The notes beneath the pieces are model-generated. The model was given only the letters and a program-made list of their open reading frames with translations, did not search any database and had not been told where the DNA came from. Below, piece by piece: positions 15,488 to 22,697 of a stretch of 22,697 nucleotides of DNA. The first letter of the stretch is position 1. The number at the start of each line of letters is the position of its first letter. The position numbers and the translations under genes were made by a program. Origin of the DNA: Halolactibacillus sp051746745 (GTDB lineage: Bacteria > Bacillota > Bacilli > Bacillales > Amphibacillaceae); contig JBNJFJ010000025.1 of the NCBI GenBank assembly GCA_051746745.1, positions 1 to 22,697 of the forward strand. Reading direction: 5' to 3'.

Positions 15488-16491
15488 AAAAAGTGTTCTT
15501 TGGTGAAATCCTCGCCCGGTTGTCAACAAACCAAGGTGAACGTTTGACGAATGCTCAGCAACTGAACCTACATTTTGGAGGTGCTGAGACCAATGTAGCC
15601 GTTTCACTTGCGCAATTTGGCCATGAGACACAGGTGCTAACGCGATTACCAGATAATCATTTGTCGCAACATATTCTAAAATATTTAAAAGCGATGCAGG
15701 TTGATACGGATTTGATTGTAACTGGCGGCGAACGTCTCGGTACGTATTATGTTGAAGCAGGGGTGGGTAACCGCGCCACGCAAGTTGTATATGACCGTCG
15801 TTACTCGAGCTTTTCTGAAATGACCGCGGCAGAGATTGATTATGATGCGGTGTTAAGTGACGTCGATATCTTGCATGTAACCGGGATAACATTAGCGCTT
15901 TCAGAAACATTACGGGACATTGTTGAACAGTTATTTAAAGCGGCGAAGCAAAGAGGCATTCTCATAAGTTTTGATTTTAATTATCGATCAAAGCTATGGT
16001 CTCAAACAGAGGCAGGTAACCACTTCAAGCGGATTTTACCCTATGTTGACCTTTGTTCTTGTGGGGAATTAGATATGCGACATTTACTGGGCTATAAAGA
16101 AGCACCGGAAGCATTTAACCACCAAGAAAAGCTAATGTTTTACTACCAGCAACTTAGCGATAGTTACCCTAATATAAAAGCTTGCCTATCGACAAAACGC
16201 GAATACATGTCAGCTTCTCACAATACATTAACGGGATATCTATATGCGAACCAGCAACTTTACCAATCGAAAACATATATGATTGATCATATCATTGACC
16301 GTGTTGGAGGGGGTGATGCATTTGTAGCAGGTATTTTACACGGGTATGTGAACGAGTGGGAACTTGATACAATTGTATCCTTTGCTACAGCAGCTTCGGT
16401 ACTCAAACATACAATGTTTGGAGATGCCAATTTAGTTACAGAAGCTGAAGTGATTGAAATGATGAAAGCGGACCAAGAAATTTCAAGGTAA
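15484..16491 (+). CDS. kdgK: 2-keto-3-deoxygluconate kinase (PfkB family)
   Basis: Phosphorylates KDG with ATP to give KDPG for the adjacent aldolase. The 335-residue sugar kinase has the N-terminal FGGAETNVAVSLAQFG glycine segment (31-46) and the C-terminal PfkB signature DRVGGGDAFVAG with catalytic base D278. The first ATG overlaps the kdgA stop by four bases, showing translational coupling. The substrate call rests on the DRVGGGD motif form and on the operon, since PfkB kinases are otherwise hard to tell apart. Confidence 0.9.
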   Translation: MKKVFFGEILARLSTNQGERLTNAQQLNLHFGGAETNVAVSLAQFGHETQVLTRLPDNHLSQHILKYLKAMQVDTDLIVTGGERLGTYYVEAGVGNRATQVVYDRRYSSFSEMTAAEIDYDAVLSDVDILHVTGITLALSETLRDIVEQLFKAAKQRGILISFDFNYRSKLWSQTEAGNHFKRILPYVDLCSCGELDMRHLLGYKEAPEAFNHQEKLMFYYQQLSDSYPNIKACLSTKREYMSASHNTLTGYLYANQQLYQSKTYMIDHIIDRVGGGDAFVAGILHGYVNEWELDTIVSFATAASVLKHTMFGDANLVTEAEVIEMMKADQEISR

Positions 16492-16512
16492 ATAATTAAG
16501 GAGGAATTAATA

Positions 16513-17349
16513 ATGGACATGGAAACACGTTACGCGCATAATCCTAAAGGAATTAAGCGGATGAACACAGAGGAGTTAAGAGATCAATTTCTCATTGAAT
16601 CAATATTTAAAGCAGGAGAAATCACTTTGACTTACACTCATCACGATCGAATGATTTTTGGAGGTGCAATGCCAACGGATGATGAGTTGGCCATTCACTT
16701 AGATACAAAATTAGGGGTGAAATACTTTTTAGAAAGACGAGAGTTAGGGATAATCAACATCGGTGGTGATGGCTATGTTGTCCTTGATGGGGAAAAATAT
16801 GAAATTAACAACCGTGACGGCCTGTATGTTGGTATGGGTACAAAAAGCATTTCATTTCTTTCAAAAGCAGCCGATCACCCAGCGAAGTTTTATTTAAACT
16901 CAACCCCAGCGCATAAGACATACCCAACAGTCAAATTAGACATTAAAAAAATGACACCATTAGAAAAAGGCTCACCGAAAACATTAAATGAACGCAAGAT
17001 ATACCAATACATTCATCCGAATAATTGTGAAAGCTGCCAATTACAAATGGGCTACACAGTCATTAGCGAAGGAAGTGCTTGGAACACGATGCCAGCGCAT
17101 ACGCATGAAAGACGGATGGAAGTTTACCTTTACTTTAATATGACTGAAGATACACGCGTCTTTCATTTTATGGGCGAACCCGAGCAAACAAGACATCTGG
17201 TAACAGCAAATGAACAAGCGATTATTTCACCTAGTTGGTCAATTCATACCGGTGTTGGGACAAGTGACTATACCTTTATTTGGGGCATGTGCGGAGAAAA
17301 TATTACGTATGATGATATGGATCATGTAGAGATGAGCCGATTAAAATAA
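16513..17349 (+). CDS. kduI: 5-keto-4-deoxyuronate isomerase
   Basis: Isomerises 4-deoxy-L-threo-5-hexosulose-uronate to 3-deoxy-D-glycero-2,5-hexodiulosonate, the step after GH88 release. The 278 residues match the family length. The zinc ligands H196 and H198 (in MPAHTHERRMEVYLYF), E203 and H245 (in SIHTGVG) fall at the same numbers as in the E. coli enzyme, which makes the call firm. AAGGAGGAA precedes ATG 16513. A second ATG two codons on would fit less well with the binding site. It lies 21 bases after kdgK. Confidence 0.96.
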   Translation: MDMETRYAHNPKGIKRMNTEELRDQFLIESIFKAGEITLTYTHHDRMIFGGAMPTDDELAIHLDTKLGVKYFLERRELGIINIGGDGYVVLDGEKYEINNRDGLYVGMGTKSISFLSKAADHPAKFYLNSTPAHKTYPTVKLDIKKMTPLEKGSPKTLNERKIYQYIHPNNCESCQLQMGYTVISEGSAWNTMPAHTHERRMEVYLYFNMTEDTRVFHFMGEPEQTRHLVTANEQAIISPSWSIHTGVGTSDYTFIWGMCGENITYDDMDHVEMSRLK

Positions 17350-17376
17350 CAAGCATTAGCTAGGAGATGAAAAAAG

Positions 17377-18159
17377 ATGGAGAACACATTGACGGATTTT
17401 TCACTGGATTATTTTTCGTTAAAAGGTAAAGTCGCGATTGTAACAGGTGGAAATACAGGCTTAGGTCAAGGCTATGCGGTCGCACTTGCTAAGGCTGGAG
17501 CAGATTTATTTGTTGTGAGTTATGATCAAAATTGGGATGACACGCGAACATTAATTGAGAACGAAGGTAGACGTGTGGAATTTTTACAAGCAGATTTAGC
17601 TGATCGCACACAACTTAAGTTAGTAAGTGCAAGGTGCCTGGAGGTATATGGCCAAATTGATATTCTGGTGAATAATGCAGGAACAATAAGACGTGCCCCA
17701 CTATTAGAATACAAAGAAGAAGATTGGGACGCCGTCCTAGATATTAATTTAGATGCCGTCTATTTATTAAGTCAAGAAGTTGCTAAAGTCATGGTCAAAC
17801 AAAAGAGTGGAAAAATTATCAATATCGGCTCGATGTTATCCTTCCAAGGAGGGAAATTCATCCCGCCTTATACAGCAAGTAAGCACGCTGTTGCCGGACT
17901 GACTAAGGCATTTGCGAACGAATTAGCTGAGCATAACATACAAATTAATGCCATCGCACCAGGATATGTTGCAACGGCAAATACGGCACCCATTCGATCA
18001 GATGAAAAGAGAAATGCCGAAATATTATCAAGAATTCCAGCAGCTAAATGGGCCCAACCTGCTGACTTGATGGGAACTGTTGTCTTCTTGTCTAGTAAAG
18101 CTTCTGACTATGTAAATGGTCATATCTTAGCGATTGATGGTGGGTGGTTATCAAGATAA
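17377..18159 (+). CDS. kduD: 2-deoxy-D-gluconate 3-dehydrogenase / 2,5-diketo-3-deoxygluconate reductase (SDR)
   Basis: Reduces the KduI product to 2-keto-3-deoxygluconate with NAD(P)H. A classical short-chain dehydrogenase of 260 residues: cofactor loop TGGNTGLGQG (23-32), NNAG (99-102), catalytic S152, Y165 and K169 (YTASK), and a C-terminal VNGHILAIDGGWLSR as in KduD. AGGAG precedes the ATG by 10 bases. It is last in the operon, 27 bases after kduI, and completes the route GH88 - KduI - KduD - KdgK - KdgA. Confidence 0.94.
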   Translation: MENTLTDFSLDYFSLKGKVAIVTGGNTGLGQGYAVALAKAGADLFVVSYDQNWDDTRTLIENEGRRVEFLQADLADRTQLKLVSARCLEVYGQIDILVNNAGTIRRAPLLEYKEEDWDAVLDINLDAVYLLSQEVAKVMVKQKSGKIINIGSMLSFQGGKFIPPYTASKHAVAGLTKAFANELAEHNIQINAIAPGYVATANTAPIRSDEKRNAEILSRIPAAKWAQPADLMGTVVFLSSKASDYVNGHILAIDGGWLSR

Positions 18160-18270
18160 AGTCGCATATTGAAGTTTAAATTGTATTAATTCGTGACAAT
18201 TAAGACTGCTAAATTAGTCTATGGGTTAAGCGATATTAGAATGATAAATGTGCAGTTGTTTTATCAATAA

Positions 18271-18304
18271 TTGCCTTGCAGTTTCAAATGAAACTGCAAG
18301 GCAA
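18271..18304 (+). terminator. Hairpin terminator after kduD
   Basis: A perfect 15-base stem, TTGCCTTGCAGTTTC with GAAACTGCAAGGCAA, has a 4-base loop, 111 bases after the kduD stop. The trailing AATGGTTTT is a poor T-run, so termination is likely but may be partial. Confidence 0.65.
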
Positions 18305-18735
18305 AATGGTTTTAATAGGGCCCAACATTTTATGTAAGGAATGTTCTGCTCATTTTCAAGAATCGAAAAATGAAGCCTCTTTTTGTAGAAAAGAGCTACC
18401 AATCAACATGCGTTACAAAGAGGATTTCCTATAAACCATCTTACTCTAAATTTAATTTTGAAATTGCTAATATACAAGAAGTTTCCCTTAAACATTTGAA
18501 ACGCGCTTTAAATCAACAAAATACTTTGCTTGGATTGCTATAGATAAGGGATGTATGCCCTAACCAATATATTAAGTTTTACGGTTTCTGATGGTGATAA
18601 ATAACAACAAAATCGCGTACATGTATCACAATCATTCACAGTATATGTTAACAGATTGAGTATTTATAAACGCTGTCCCCGCTTTTTTACTTAATTACTC
18701 CAAAATAAATTATAGATGATGGAAGGATGAATATA
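18305..18735. other. Gene-poor stretch before the GH112 gene
   Basis: It contains an open frame of 57 codons at 18370-18543 (+), starting MKPLFVEKSYQSTCV and ending NTLLGLL. It has no ribosome binding site and I recognise no family, so it may be a remnant or chance. A small CTCTTTT/AAAAGAG stem is at about 18376-18394. I see no convincing GH112 promoter: TATAAA at 18665-18670 lacks a -35, and a TTACTT/TATAGA pair nearer the gene would start transcription beyond the ribosome binding site. Confidence 0.3.
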
Positions 18736-20892
18736 ATGAATAAAGGTCGCGTTACTTTACCTGCACAAGAAGGTATGGACGAAGAAATAAAAAAAATTGT
18801 TAAACGTTGGGGAGCTGATGCTGTTCGTGATTCTGACGGAACCAAAATTCCAGAAGCTATTAAGCAAGAAGCTGATAAAGTCTATTCGAAATATTTTTTC
18901 ACTCGTGGTGATCAAACTTTTGCAAAAGCTAACATGGATGAGCTACAGCGTATGTACATTATGTCCGAACCTGTAACAGCAACTCGAACTTCGCTTCGTA
19001 TCCCGATTATGAAAGGCTATAATCAAGACCAGCTCCGCCCGGATCTTTTAAATGATCCCAAAACATGGTGGGAAGTGATTGACAGAACAACAGGCGAGGT
19101 TGTGCCAACTGATAAGTGGGAGTACATTAAAGACACCGAAGAAGTTCATTTAGCTGATGCTAAGCTTTGGCACCGTTATACTGTTTCAGTCTTAGTTCAA
19201 CAATTGTGGGACCCTGTGCATATGTATAACCATATTACAAATGATTGGGACTCTGAGCACCAGATGCCCTATGACCCGCGCTATCCAAAAACAAGAGTAT
19301 TTATTATCGAGCGCCTTAAGCAATGGTTAGATGAGCATCCTGACACAGATGTTGTTAGAATTACAACGTTTTTCTATAACTTTACATTAGTATTCAATGA
19401 TGCTAATGAACAAAAATACGCAGATTGGTTTGGCTATGGGGCAACTGTTAGTCCATTAGCAATTAAGGCTTTCGAAGCGGAAAAAGGTTATAAATTAAGA
19501 CCAGAAGATTTTGTTGACCAAGGGTATTATAATTCTCCATTTCGGATGCCTAAAAAAGCCTTTTTAGATTGGATAGACTTTCAATCTAAATTTGTTAGCG
19601 AATTAGCAAAAGAATGTGTCGAAATTATCCATTCCTATGGCAAAGAAGCCATGATGTTTTTAGGTGATCACTGGGCAGGTACAGAACCGTATGGTAAACA
19701 CTTTAAAAATATTGGTCTAGATGCTGTCGTTGGCTCCGTTGGTGACGGAACGACCTTACGGATGATATCTGATATTCCTGATGTTAAATATACAGAAGGA
19801 AGATTTTTGCCCTACTTTTTCCCAGATACATTTAACGAAAACAATAACCCCGTAATTGAAGCGAATCAAAATTGGTTGAAATCTCGCCGCGCTATTTTAC
19901 GCAACCCGATAGCGCGTATGGGTTATGGTGGCTATTTAAGTCTTGCATTAGACTTCCCTGACTTTGTTGATCGCGTTGAGGAAATCACAGACGAATTCAG
20001 ACAGCTTCACTTGCATATCAAGGAAACTAAACCTTATGTTGCACCTTTTAAAGTCGCTATATTAAATAGCTGGGGAAGTCAAAGAAAGTGGATGAGTCAT
20101 CATGTCCATCACGCTATTTGGTATAAGCAATGTTATTCCTATTACGGGATTTTAGAAGCTTTAAGTGGACTTGCTTTTGATGTAGAATTTATTAGCTTTG
20201 AAGAAATCAAAACCAATGGTATCAATGATGATATTGGTGTTATCATTAATGCCGGTGAACAAGGAACGTCATGGGTTGGTGATGACTATTGGAAAGATGA
20301 ACAGATTGTCACAACTATTCGTGACTTCGTTCATAATGGTGGGGGTTTTATTGGCGTTGGTGAACCCACATCTTACGAGTATCAAGGTGCCTTTTTCCAA
20401 CTGCCTGACATACTAGGTGTTCAAAAAGAAATGGGCTTTAGCTTAAGCAAAGATAAATATCATACGCCTAGAATAAATGATCACTTTATTACTAGCGATT
20501 GCCAGCACACCATTGATTATGGTGAAAGTACCCGTTATGTCTATCAAGTGAGTCCAGACGCTGAAATTCTTGATAGTTTCGAAGATGATATTAAGTTAGC
20601 TACACATACTTTTGGAAAAGGACGCTCAGTCTACTTTGCCGGACTTCCTTATTCTCCTGAGAACGCGCGTCTCTTGCAACGCGCATTATATTGGGCTGCT
20701 TCTAAAGAAACAACTTTTAATGACTGGACGACAACAAATGTGAACGCAGAAGTTGCAGCTTACCCAGAAGCAGAAGCATTCGTTGTCATCAATAATTCGG
20801 AAGTAACGCAAACGACTAGCGTTATTAAACCTAACGGTGAGAAGATTGATCTTGTATTAGAGCCAATGGGGTATCAGTGGTTAACTATTTAG
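18736..20892 (+). CDS. GH112 phosphorylase (galacto-N-biose / lacto-N-biose / galactosyl-rhamnose type)
   Basis: Predicted to phosphorolyse a beta-galactoside disaccharide to alpha-galactose-1-phosphate plus the second sugar, in the cytosol. The 718 residues match GH112 along the full length: the opening GRVTLPAQEG, then WGADAVRDSDGTKIPE with R31, a TIM-barrel core, the general acid D311 in FLGDHWAGTEPYG (D313 in the Bifidobacterium enzyme), the EGRFLPYFFPDTF loop, a flavodoxin-like middle domain (about 435-640), and a C-terminal beta domain ending in MGYQWLTI. ATG 18736 is preferred because GGAAGG lies 9 bases before it; ATG 18727 touches that site. GH112 members act on Gal-beta1,3-GalNAc, Gal-beta1,3-GlcNAc or Gal-beta1,4-rhamnose; sequence reading alone does not decide. 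No N-acetylhexosamine kinase or Leloir genes are nearby. Confidence 0.88.
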   Translation: MNKGRVTLPAQEGMDEEIKKIVKRWGADAVRDSDGTKIPEAIKQEADKVYSKYFFTRGDQTFAKANMDELQRMYIMSEPVTATRTSLRIPIMKGYNQDQLRPDLLNDPKTWWEVIDRTTGEVVPTDKWEYIKDTEEVHLADAKLWHRYTVSVLVQQLWDPVHMYNHITNDWDSEHQMPYDPRYPKTRVFIIERLKQWLDEHPDTDVVRITTFFYNFTLVFNDANEQKYADWFGYGATVSPLAIKAFEAEKGYKLRPEDFVDQGYYNSPFRMPKKAFLDWIDFQSKFVSELAKECVEIIHSYGKEAMMFLGDHWAGTEPYGKHFKNIGLDAVVGSVGDGTTLRMISDIPDVKYTEGRFLPYFFPDTFNENNNPVIEANQNWLKSRRAILRNPIARMGYGGYLSLALDFPDFVDRVEEITDEFRQLHLHIKETKPYVAPFKVAILNSWGSQRKWMSHHVHHAIWYKQCYSYYGILEALSGLAFDVEFISFEEIKTNGINDDIGVIINAGEQGTSWVGDDYWKDEQIVTTIRDFVHNGGGFIGVGEPTSYEYQGAFFQLPDILGVQKEMGFSLSKDKYHTPRINDHFITSDCQHTIDYGESTRYVYQVSPDAEILDSFEDDIKLATHTFGKGRSVYFAGLPYSPENARLLQRALYWAASKETTFNDWTTTNVNAEVAAYPEAEAFVVINNSEVTQTTSVIKPNGEKIDLVLEPMGYQWLTI

Positions 20893-20931
20893 ACTTAAAG
20901 CCTATTTAATGCGAAGGACTAGATCGGCTTC

Positions 20932-20992
20932 ATTGATGCTTGCCTGCTTGCATCAATTAAAGGGGATGGCTCATATGAATATGCTCATCCCC
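20932..20992 (+). terminator. Two hairpins after the GH112 gene
   Basis: ATTGATGC (20932-20939) pairs with GCATCAAT (20950-20957). Then GGGGATG pairs with CATCCCC (20962-20992), with an inner CATAT/ATATG stem. Neither has a T-run, so together they are a probable but not canonical terminator. They separate GH112 from the phosphatase-like gene. Confidence 0.5.
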
Positions 20993-21020
20993 AGCTTATC
21001 TAATTATAGAGAGGAAGGTT

Positions 21021-21884
21021 ATGGTGAAGGTAAAAAGTTTTGTTAATGATAGAGGGAATTATTGTAAAGAAGACCGTATCGGATTTGACGATACGTTTGC
21101 CTTTGTGATTGATGGTGCCACCAGCCTAAGTGCAAATCATATTATTGGTTATTCAAGTGACGCAGTCTGGTTGGTAGAAAAAACGAAAGCATTTATAGAG
21201 GAACGGCTAGCTGAGGATGCCGAGATAGATAATCAGCAACTTTTTAACGAACTTGCTCATCAGTTAAATACCACCATGGCAACCACAATTAAATTAGATC
21301 ATAAGAAAGCAGAAGATTTACCTTCGGCGGCATTTATTATGGCAAGAAAGATCAAACAAACACTAAATATTATCTCCTTTGGTGATTGCACAGCAGTCGT
21401 CGAATATCATGATGGAGACTATCAAGTGATTCATGACGAAAGAACAACAATTTTAGATCGAGATATCGTCAAACAAATGTTAGCTCTACAAAAAGACACA
21501 AACATGCCCTTAATGAAAGCAAAACAACAACTAAAAAATAAGCTAAAAGAAAATCGACAATTACGCAACAAACCCAATGGTTATGTTGCACTCGATATGA
21601 CAAATGACTATATTGGCCAAGGGTTAGAGGTTAAGGTTGATTACCACTTAGTCAAATATGTTTACCTATTCAGTGACGGCTTTGAAAGCTATTACACCAA
21701 CTTCTCATTAGGAGAAGATGCCATCGACCTAGTTAAGAAGGTGAAAGCAAGAGGTGGACACAGAGTGTTGGATGAACTGCGAATGAAGGAAGAATCCGAT
21801 CTAGACTGTGAATCCTTCCCGCGATTAAAAGGAAAAGATGATGCCTCTCTGATTATGATTGATTGTATGGATGGGTTACACTAA
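21021..21884 (+). CDS. PP2C-like serine/threonine protein phosphatase
   Basis: A 287-residue soluble protein with the scattered PP2C metal-site signatures in the right order: E17-D18 (RGNYCKEDRIGF), D31-G32 (FVIDGATS), the GDCTAVV strand (121-127, like GDS in PP2C), D219-G220 (LFSDGFESYY) and D273-D274 (GKDDASLIMID). All metal-binding aspartates are present, so it may be active on phosphoserine or phosphothreonine. There is no partner kinase in view. GAGGAAGG precedes ATG 21021 closely (GTG 21024 is also possible). The last few residues (DCMDGLH and stop) run into the left end of the insertion element, so the native C-terminus may have been replaced. Link to the sugar genes is unknown. Confidence 0.72.
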   Translation: MVKVKSFVNDRGNYCKEDRIGFDDTFAFVIDGATSLSANHIIGYSSDAVWLVEKTKAFIEERLAEDAEIDNQQLFNELAHQLNTTMATTIKLDHKKAEDLPSAAFIMARKIKQTLNIISFGDCTAVVEYHDGDYQVIHDERTTILDRDIVKQMLALQKDTNMPLMKAKQQLKNKLKENRQLRNKPNGYVALDMTNDYIGQGLEVKVDYHLVKYVYLFSDGFESYYTNFSLGEDAIDLVKKVKARGGHRVLDELRMKEESDLDCESFPRLKGKDDASLIMIDCMDGLH

Positions 21885-22600
21885 ACTATACAGTTTCGTT
21901 AAGGTCGGTTAAACTTGTGGGACTAATCACTCGAGGGAGAGACCAACCATGGAAAAAAGAGCACGCCGATCATTCTCGAAAGAATTTAAAGAACAAGGGT
22001 TGGTATCAAAATATAAAATGGCACAGTTCAAACCACAGAGATCTAAAGTGAATGAAGATGTCACAACCAACACGTTAAATCGTGAATGTGATAATCGCGA
22101 AGAACTTGAAGTGGTTGTCAGTGATTTAACCTACGTCAGAGTCGGTCAAAAATGGCACTATATTTGTGTATTAATTGATCTTTTTAACCGTGAAATTATC
22201 GGTCATAGTTCTGGTCCTAACAAGACCGCAGAGCTTGTCACTCGCGCCTTTGCTTCAGTAAGAACGAACCTACATCGGCTTAAATTATTCCACACCGATA
22301 GAGGGAGTGAATTCAAAAACAAAAGTATTGATGAAGCACTAGATACCTTCGGTATCGAACGTTCACTCTCAGCAAAAGGTACACCATACGATAATGCCGT
22401 GGCAGAAGCTGCATTTAAAACACTAAAAACAGAATTTATTTTATATGAGCAATTTGCCTCGCAAGAAGCGTTAGACCTTGGTTTATTCGATTATGTCAAT
22501 TGGTATAACAACGTCGGGATACACGGTTCACTAGGCTATCAAACACCTGCTGAATATAAGAAAAACAGAGCGGTTCACTCCGCATCATGAAGAGATGTGC
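21864..22600 (+). mobile_element. IS3-family (IS150-like) element, internally deleted; outer limits approximate
   Basis: The segment from the GGGTTACACTAAAC-like left end (near 21864-21890) through the transposase stop at 22590 is a shortened IS3-family copy. Most of orfA and the front of orfB are missing. No matching inverted repeat is visible in the 107 bases after the stop, so the right end is lost, diverged or beyond the window. Confidence 0.45.
21949..22590 (+). pseudogene. IS3-family transposase, in-frame orfA'-orfB' deletion fusion
   Basis: The 213-codon frame starts with the beginning of an orfA (MEKRARRSFSKEFKEQ) and then jumps into the middle of an orfB (GLVSKYKMAQFKPQ and onward). 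In an intact element these are separated by the rest of orfA, a frameshift region and the HTH part of orfB. The DDE core remains: D in VVSDLTYV, D in LFHTDRGSEF and E in NAVAEAAFK, the last two with 35 residues between them as in IS3. The C-terminal YNNVGIHGSLGYQTPAEY tail is also intact. The orfA ribosome binding site GGGAGAG is kept. The protein lacks the DNA-binding part, so it cannot be a normal transposase. Confidence 0.85.
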
Positions 22601-22697
22601 ACTTTATTTGGAGAGGCGAGCGTGCTAGCCTGTATGGCAGAGCCAGATGTTTTCATCATCTGGTTGCCGGGCTCGATTGCATGCGAGCAGAGCGACA
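22591..22697. other. Right-edge noncoding sequence with two hairpins
   Basis: GC-richer than the rest. CCAGATG (22643-22649) pairs with CATCTGG (22657-22663), and GCTCG (22671-22675) pairs with CGAGC (22684-22688). No gene or known RNA class is recognised in the part that is visible. Confidence 0.3.

Noticed and set aside
15416..15910. A 164-codon minus-strand frame
   Set aside because: It lies antisense to the end of kdgA and the front of kdgK, both firmly assigned. The peptide is rich in histidine, arginine and leucine, as expected from the reverse of coding DNA.
18687..18716. TTACTT and TATAGA pair as a GH112 promoter
   Set aside because: Transcription would begin at about 18723, beyond the start of the GGAAGG ribosome binding site, so it cannot serve this start codon.
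21863..22051. A 62-codon plus-strand frame across the insertion-element start
   Set aside because: It is a different frame from the transposase remnant, whose family match is clear, and has no ribosome binding site.
22591..22697. Start of a group II intron or riboswitch at the right edge
   Set aside because: A GTGCAC-like start and hairpins prompted the idea, but no diagnostic motif is present in the visible 107 bases.
1..22697. CRISPR arrays, tRNA or rRNA genes
   Set aside because: No regularly spaced repeats, cloverleaf-like segments or rRNA-like stretches were seen on either strand.

Overview
The window is AT-rich DNA with Gram-positive signals throughout: strong GGAGG-type ribosome binding sites, CcpA-type cre sites, YesM/YesN-type regulators, a CUT1 sugar transporter without its own ATPase, and a Lipo-box solute-binding protein. 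It most resembles a Bacillaceae member. The acidic solute-binding protein would suit a salt- or alkali-tolerant genus, but genus level is a guess.

Layout. (1) Positions 1-452 hold the 5' end of a minus-strand IS1634-like transposase and the promoter of a membrane diguanylate cyclase (453-1481). (2) A minus-strand gene (1630-2421) encodes a cytosolic protein with a discoidin-like C-terminal domain. (3) Positions 3069-6474 encode an intracellular heparinase II/III-family lyase and a GH88 unsaturated glucuronyl hydrolase. (4) Positions 6985-14347 hold two CUT1 permeases, a solute-binding lipoprotein, a YesM-like histidine kinase, a YesN-like AraC-type response regulator and a DUF624 (YesL-like) membrane protein. 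(5) Positions 14834-18159 hold kdgA, kdgK, kduI and kduD, a complete route from the unsaturated uronate to pyruvate and glyceraldehyde-3-phosphate. (6) After a hairpin and a 430-base stretch without a confident gene comes a GH112 phosphorylase (18736-20892). (7) An orphan PP2C-like phosphatase (21021-21884) abuts a deletion-fused IS3-family transposase remnant (21949-22590).

How it works together (inference from families). The transporter imports acidic oligosaccharides released elsewhere. The cytosolic lyase cuts them to products ending in a 4,5-unsaturated uronate, and GH88 releases that sugar. KduI, KduD, KdgK and KdgA then take it into central metabolism. No secreted lyase, sulfatase or N-acetylhexosamine gene is visible, so the polymer cannot be named; an unsulfated glycosaminoglycan-like or other uronate-containing glycan is plausible.

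Regulation. The most striking signal is a 16-base motif, GTAAAAANNGTGCACA. It occurs exactly once upstream of each of three promoters (lyase, first permease, solute-binding protein), always 56-58 bases before the -10 box. In at least two of them a second half-copy follows 21 bases downstream. This is the geometry expected of an AraC-type activator such as the response regulator encoded here. Three cre-like sites add probable catabolite repression.
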